NCBI GenBank assembly: GCA_008973525.1
Contig: WACJ01000261.1
Location: forward strand, 186,001 to 250,000
Length of the DNA: 64,000 nucleotides
Reading direction: 5' to 3'
DNA from: Stenopsyche tienmushanensis
Lineage: Eukaryota; Arthropoda; Insecta; Trichoptera; Stenopsychidae
The notes beneath the pieces are model-generated. The model worked only from the letters and a program-made list of their open reading frames with translations, was not told where the DNA came from and did not search any database. Positions within the stretch are counted from its first letter, which is position 1. Every line of letters starts with the position of its first letter. Shown here in pieces: positions 59,051 to 64,000 of this stretch. The translations under genes were made by a program, and so were the position numbers.

Positions 59051-59635
59051 TGCAGTTTTAATACTTTTTGAGTAATTGCTTCATATTTGTATTTAACCGC
59101 ATTCACTTTCATACTGGACATGAAATAATTTAAATTATTATTGGAGTTTCATGTGACGCTTTTTAGTTCCTGAGAGAGAGTTGGTTCAAATGGACCAGTT
59201 TTGGATTCGCACAAATCACATGAGTTGCAACATTAAAATGACGGGAACTTCGCTATTTTATATCAAGGATAACAATAAAAAGTGCATACAATGAAGATTT
59301 GGATGATTTCATGTCTTGTCGTATTGATAAGGATACAAGAATTGAATGGAAAACATCTTATATTAGGGGGACCTGAAAGTACTCGAAAATGTAGTAAAAA
59401 AAAGTTCAAATCGCTTTGGCAGTCATTTGATCACCATTTTCTAAAAACTTTTCATCTTAGAAACAAATAAACGATTTTAAATATATTTCCACTTCAGCTA
59501 CATTTTTGAATTTTCTGCCTTAGAAAACACATGGAAGCGAAAACACGCCCTACGTTACACTGGTGTCAGATACTGTGAATCGTGTGTGGATGGGAGGTTG
59601 AAGACAAAAAGAAATAATGAAAATTATTTTATTTT

Positions 59636-59935
59636 GTTAGTTTTATTTTAAATATGAACAAACATTGATTTTTATAAATTATATCTACTGTAAATTAATT
59701 GTACTATACTTGAAAAAGTACAAACAAAAAGTTGGCAAAGTTTTATTGCAATCGAATGAACGGTATGGCAGCGCATTAAATACGAACAAACAAACATTAT
59801 TTTTTATATATTAGACTATGCCTATGTTACTCGCGAAATCTTCAACAATAAGTGGACGAAGTTTTATTGCAATCTGATGAACGGTAAGGCAGCGCATTTC
59901 ACATGAACAAAATCCAATTCATTTTTATATATTAA
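59636..59935 (+). repeat. Interspersed repeat R-A, copy 2, nested
   Basis: It matches 640-945 and shows the same internal 51-bp duplication (59726-59776 and 59847-59897), so the duplication predates the copying. Confidence 0.75.
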
Positions 59936-60109
59936 ATTTGGGCTTAAGGGTTGTAATTAAGAGATATTTTCGAGAAATTCATTGAGTTTTTTGTCGTACA
60001 TTATCATAAGTGAGCCATTTGACATTACCAATTACAATTCTATTCAAAAAAGGACGATATTTTGTATTGTCAAGATGGATAGGCACGTGTTTTGTCGCTC
60101 GTTATTGAT

Positions 60110-60180
60110 GTGCATTACCCATCCTATCCCATAACTCCCATCCTATTCGTTTTACCGATGAATTTTAAATGAGTCCAACA
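60110..60180 (-). repeat. Interspersed repeat R-D, copy 2
   Basis: This is the inverse of 27130-27205, including CCATCCTATTCGTTTT. Confidence 0.55.
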
Positions 60181-60469
60181 ACTCGATGATTTGCCATGGA
60201 TCTGAATCGATTAGAAATTTTAATGCGTCTTTATCAAAATTCGAAGATCCTCCAGTTCTCGCTTCATCCCTTTATTACTTATATTGCCGATTTAAATTTC
60301 TGGAACCAATATTGGTACTTGCAGACTATCAACACTTCATCATTAATATTTTTGAGTGAACTTATTTATTTCGGATCTGGAAATTTTACCCTTACTTCAT
60401 GTACTGTATCTGGACACAAATAGAGCTCAAAATTTTCGAATACTTTCGGGTCCCCCTAATATGTTATAC

Positions 60470-61615
60470 GGTTTTCGTTATAAAGCTATTAACAAACAAA
60501 CATAAAATGCAATAAACAAATCCCCCATTTATATACACAGGTTCTTAAATATCATATTATTTTGCCACTATTTCCATTTAATTTATGGAATTTTAAACAA
60601 ACAAAAATATTAGTCATTGATTCTCCAAATTATCATTACGTCGAAAAATTCAACTTACCACAAAATTGTCACGTATTTATTTAAAATTCACATTACTCTA
60701 TGCGTCAGTCGCTTTCTACCCGCTAAGGGAAAAGTTCTCAAGCCCCGAGGCTTAAATATTGTCGTTTACTAATTATTGATCACTCTGAATAATAAATCCC
60801 CGGGGCGATTAGGCACCTTGCTGATTGGACACTTCAAGAATGAACCATTTAATTGGTCAGATATGCATAAATCTCTATGCAATGTCCAATTATAACATAA
60901 ATTAATAATTTAGCACAAGACTTTCGTCGTGGAAAAGTCAATCCGTTATTAAGTCTTAGATATGTTCATATCTTAATGCATTAAATGCATGCGTACAGGG
61001 GATCTAATAAATGTATATGAGGATTTTGGATCGGTTGTACCGCATACATCCCACATTGCAGCATACAATTCATGCTAAGATGTTCAGACATAACCATGCA
61101 TTCGCTCGCTATTTTGCAATTCGCATACATTTTTCAACGTTATAACTTTTCATAAAGATTTTCCATATATTATTGAATAATTCACAATAAATTTAACAGA
61201 TGTTGTTTTAAAATTATGGTCGCTATAACCTAATCTAAATTTTGAGCGTCCTTCCTGAACACCCTGTATTTGCGATGATTTTCTATTGGATGACTGGTGA
61301 AATTAACATTATTTTAAAATGATTTAATCACGATTTAGTCCGACTTTAATAGTGTTTTAGCTCCAATAAATCATACTAAGCTTGGATCGAGATAATCGAT
61401 CATAAATATCAATATTTTTTATCTCCCAAATTCGTTGGTATTTTTGTTAATAAATAACAAAAGGTTGAGAAATCGATTTTTTTTTAGAATTGACTCATAC
61501 ATATGCAGAGTCGTAAACAGCTCTGTTTGTATCAATAAAATAAAAATGCACCAATAAAAATAATTGTGAAATTCTGGTGGTTTTTATCAATTTTTAACAA
61601 CAATTTTAATTATGT
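60470..61615. other. No recognisable gene
   Basis: AT-rich with a few CCCCGGG-type motifs at 60740-60810. No repeat family matched. Confidence 0.45.
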
Positions 61616-61624
61616 TTGAACTTT

Positions 61625-61805
61625 CTCCATGTTATGTCCGATCGCGGGGCGCTAATTCGTCGTATCAGCGGTCCGAAAAACGGACCGGTTGAACACACAG
61701 ACATTGTGACCATTCACGAGCAAGACTAAACTTCCCCCTGCCCATAAAATTTATATATTTATCTATCTTACTCATTTATTTTATCTAGTTTTAATTTACA
61801 GTATA
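61625..61805 (+). pseudogene. LINE 3' end fragment, copy 3
   Basis: It contains ATGTCCGATCGCGGGGCGCT and CGGTCCGAAAAACGGACCGG, then the tail AAATTTATATATTTATCTAT and TTTATCTAGTTTTAATT, matching 38340-38650. More strongly 5'-truncated than the copies at 37.5 and 38.2 kb. Confidence 0.7.
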
Positions 61806-61809
61806 CAAA

Positions 61810-63205
61810 TAATTGATGCAAAATTCGATTTTATTGCTGAAAAACAACGCCAAAACACATCTGCTGTTAATAAACAAATACAAATTCTTTTACATTTCTT
61901 TATCTAAACAATTAACTAAATCAAACATTGTTGCTTCATATTGCTGTGTTTATGTTTGGGCCACATTCCGTGCCACTGGGCTTACAATTATGTTGTTTCA
62001 AAAAGTAATAAAGCTTGAATTTAAAAATGTATTCATAGATGCTCAAGTGTTAATACATTCTCATTGCAACCATTGTATGACATTTTATCACTTTTATTTA
62101 TATAGAGAGTGAAAGTTTCGCCAAACAAACGTTTAAGGTCTGAACCGTGTGCGGACGATAATAAATGAATTAACAACCATATGTTACTTGATGTCAACAC
62201 CATAACAATGTTTGCAATGCTGATCTGAAAAATCCACATATAAATGTTAAAACATAATTTCTTAGCACCATTTTGTATAAATTATTACAATCAGCAGCTG
62301 GATGAATTTGTGGTTTTTCCTCTTTTCGGCGGTGTAGTTGATTGATTTTTCAATACAAATTCACAATTAGCTTTGATATTGAAGATAGAAAACATCCGCT
62401 GGGAGTGTCCATACCTTTTTCGAAGACCTTTAACATCGTCACGACAATGCCGACTTGCATCGCAAATGTTGTCCTCGAATTTTTTGACCTATACAGAACT
62501 AAAGGTTTCCTTCGCACATCGCATGGCCATGATTCGATCATGAAGCTTATTCAATCCGAATTTTTAAAAAAGCTAACCGCATAAGCGTTTATCTGATTTT
62601 TGAACAAATATGCAAAAGCGCGCATGACGAAACAATAGTCCAAAACACATCCAGAAGGCAAAAATTTCACCATTGTACTAGTTTTAATCACGTTATATAT
62701 GCAAATTGTCGCAATTAATTACGCTTTTAGACTCGAAACCCATCCAGCTCTTCGCCTTATGTAATTAATTGCATAAAAATGTTAATCCCATCGATAAAAC
62801 GCGCCGTTGAAGAAGCGCTGATCTGAATATACAAGATTTGTGCAATCAGTTGCCAAATGTAATAAGCTTTTAATTATCACCGTCATAATCATCGGAACCG
62901 TTTATGTATTACGTTACAAAAAATATTGAGCGCTCAATATATTGCGCAATGTCTTCTGCCGATGAAGAATTAGGCTCATCGTAATTAAGCCGACCATAGG
63001 TATTAATAACGATCAGCGTCTTGGACGCAGATTGTCTATTGTAGTACCTATTGGCCTATACGTAGTGCATATTGCCTTTTAACAAAGCTTAGGAATGCAT
63101 ATTGAGATTTTAATGATCCATCATATCGGATGAATTTATGCATTCGCCTGTGTGTCGGTTACGATTTACTATACTATATAAAATGCATTTTTAAATCATA
63201 ATAAA
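61810..63205. other. No recognisable gene
   Basis: Frames of 60-100 codons (for example 61813-62112 and 62342-62584, plus strand) show no motif I know. No transposon ends were recognised. Confidence 0.4.
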
Positions 63206-63208
63206 TAT

Positions 63209-63374
63209 CAGGGTTTCGAAATGGAACCGAATAAATAACCGGTAAAACCTTTGTTTTTGCCGGAACTGAACCGATTTGAAAATATCGGTTTTATCGATTT
63301 TGTACAGTAACTGGTGCGAAAGAAAGTTTCGTTACTATAATCTTTACTTTTTGTTCATTATCTCAATTGTCCTG
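63209..63374 (+). repeat. CGGAACCGAA family end (CAGGGTTTCGAAATGGAACC)
   Basis: The start resembles the AGGGCTTCGAACCG terminus at 46532 and 47839. The following part matches 21890-22095. It is interrupted at TTAA by the next element. Confidence 0.55.
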
Positions 63375-63685
63375 TTAACCCTTTAATTAGCGAGTTAATT
63401 TTAAATTGAGCTAAACATAGATGCTATATATCCACCATTTATCGTCCACACAAACCCACTTTTCTCTCAAGACCGCGCAGCGTAAGTCAAACTTATATAT
63501 CAATAAATGAACCTTAACACTGTCGATATCACACAATATTCATTAATTTCTTCATTCATTCAATAGTTTCAAATATACTTTTTTTACCATGGAAAGAATT
63601 AAATGAGCGCTTGTCTCCTATTCACTAATCTCCCCAATCCAATATGCGAAAATACTCTTTCTACATCACTCAGTTGAACTCAGCA
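63375..63685 (+). mobile_element. piggyBac-like short element, inserted at TTAA
   Basis: It starts TTAACCCTTTAATTAG, runs through CTCTCAAGACCGCGCAGCG and CACAATATTCATTAATTTC and ends near ACATCACTCAG. The paralogue at 22081 shows the unoccupied TTAA. The right end is worn. Confidence 0.65.
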
Positions 63686-64000
63686 AATGATAAAAAATGT
63701 TTCCCTGGCGAAAAATATCATTTCGAAGGTTGTATCAACATATCAATTGATAGGTGATTTTAGAGAAGATACAAATTAACACATACATATCAAATTAAAT
63801 TATTTTAAACATCTTGCAAGCTCGAGAATAGGAAGACTCTCTCCAGATTTTTTAAGTGGCTCTTTTCAGTACCTTTTTCATCGGATCATTGTCAAGCATT
63901 TTAATGTGGTCTTTCATATCGTATCCACGGATCCTGTAAATTTGAGCCTAAAATGAGTGAATTCCTTAATTGCGGACTCATCTACAGATACGAAAGTGTC

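Larger units (their letters stand above)
59361..60461. mobile_element. TA-bounded inverted-repeat element, 1.1 kb
   Basis: The left end is TATTAGGGGGACCTGAAAGT then ACTCGAAAAT. The right end, reversed, is TATTAGGGGGACCCGAAAGT then ATTCGAAAAT, with 28 of 30 bases identical by hand. TA lies at both outer edges. The interior carries the nested repeat R-A (59636-59935) and a 75-codon frame (60196-60423) without a recognised motif. The transposase is missing or unrecognisable. Confidence 0.7.

Noticed and set aside
62342..62584. 80-codon plus frame and opposed 63-codon minus frame as a conserved exon
   Set aside because: No motif recognised, and overlapping frames on both strands give no preference.

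Overview
The window reads as gene-poor, AT-rich nuclear DNA of an arthropod, most likely an insect. This rests on the mobile elements: many degraded mariner copies with insect-type protein motifs, hAT and piggyBac-like inverted-repeat elements, and 5'-truncated I/Jockey/R1-like LINE tails. There is no operon-like packing, no ribosomal or certain tRNA gene, and no open frame that I can tie to a conserved host protein. The species cannot be named from what is here. The stretch is probably intergenic or deep intronic.

Layout. 0-6.5 kb: a repeat with an internal 51-bp direct duplication, mariner pieces, a pogo/Tigger-like deletion derivative, a promoter-like patch with three CACGTG boxes, a mariner carrying a LINE fragment, and a long foldback element. 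8.4-9.7 kb: a mariner split by a retroposon with a 14-bp target duplication. 13.5-15.8 kb: a mariner fragment, a CpG-rich patch and two nested hAT-type pieces. 17.8-25.6 kb: piggyBac-like short elements, a hAT remnant and a second copy of the retroposon inside another mariner. 28.6-30.4 kb: a mariner C-terminus, a short inverted-repeat element and a 775-bp mariner with perfect 19-bp ends. 32-39 kb: more mariner fragments, a tRNA-like sequence and three LINE tail copies (two of them beside mariner pieces). 41.5-42.7 kb: a 26-bp minisatellite of about 45 units. 44.8-49.9 kb: a complete 780-bp hAT deletion derivative, a 1.3-kb inverted-repeat element containing other pieces, and a hAT inserted in a mariner. 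55-64 kb: piggyBac-like elements, three copies of an 18-bp palindrome, a 1.1-kb inverted-repeat element containing the second copy of the 0.7-kb repeat, and a LINE tail.

None of the transposase or reverse-transcriptase fragments looks intact, so the genes do not act together. What the window records is a nesting history of transposition. The most useful observations are a mariner-LINE chimera seen at two loci, a retroposon whose empty site can be read from a paralogue in the same window, a minisatellite with an open minus-strand frame, and a foldback element able to form a long hairpin. I found no convincing new protein-coding system.
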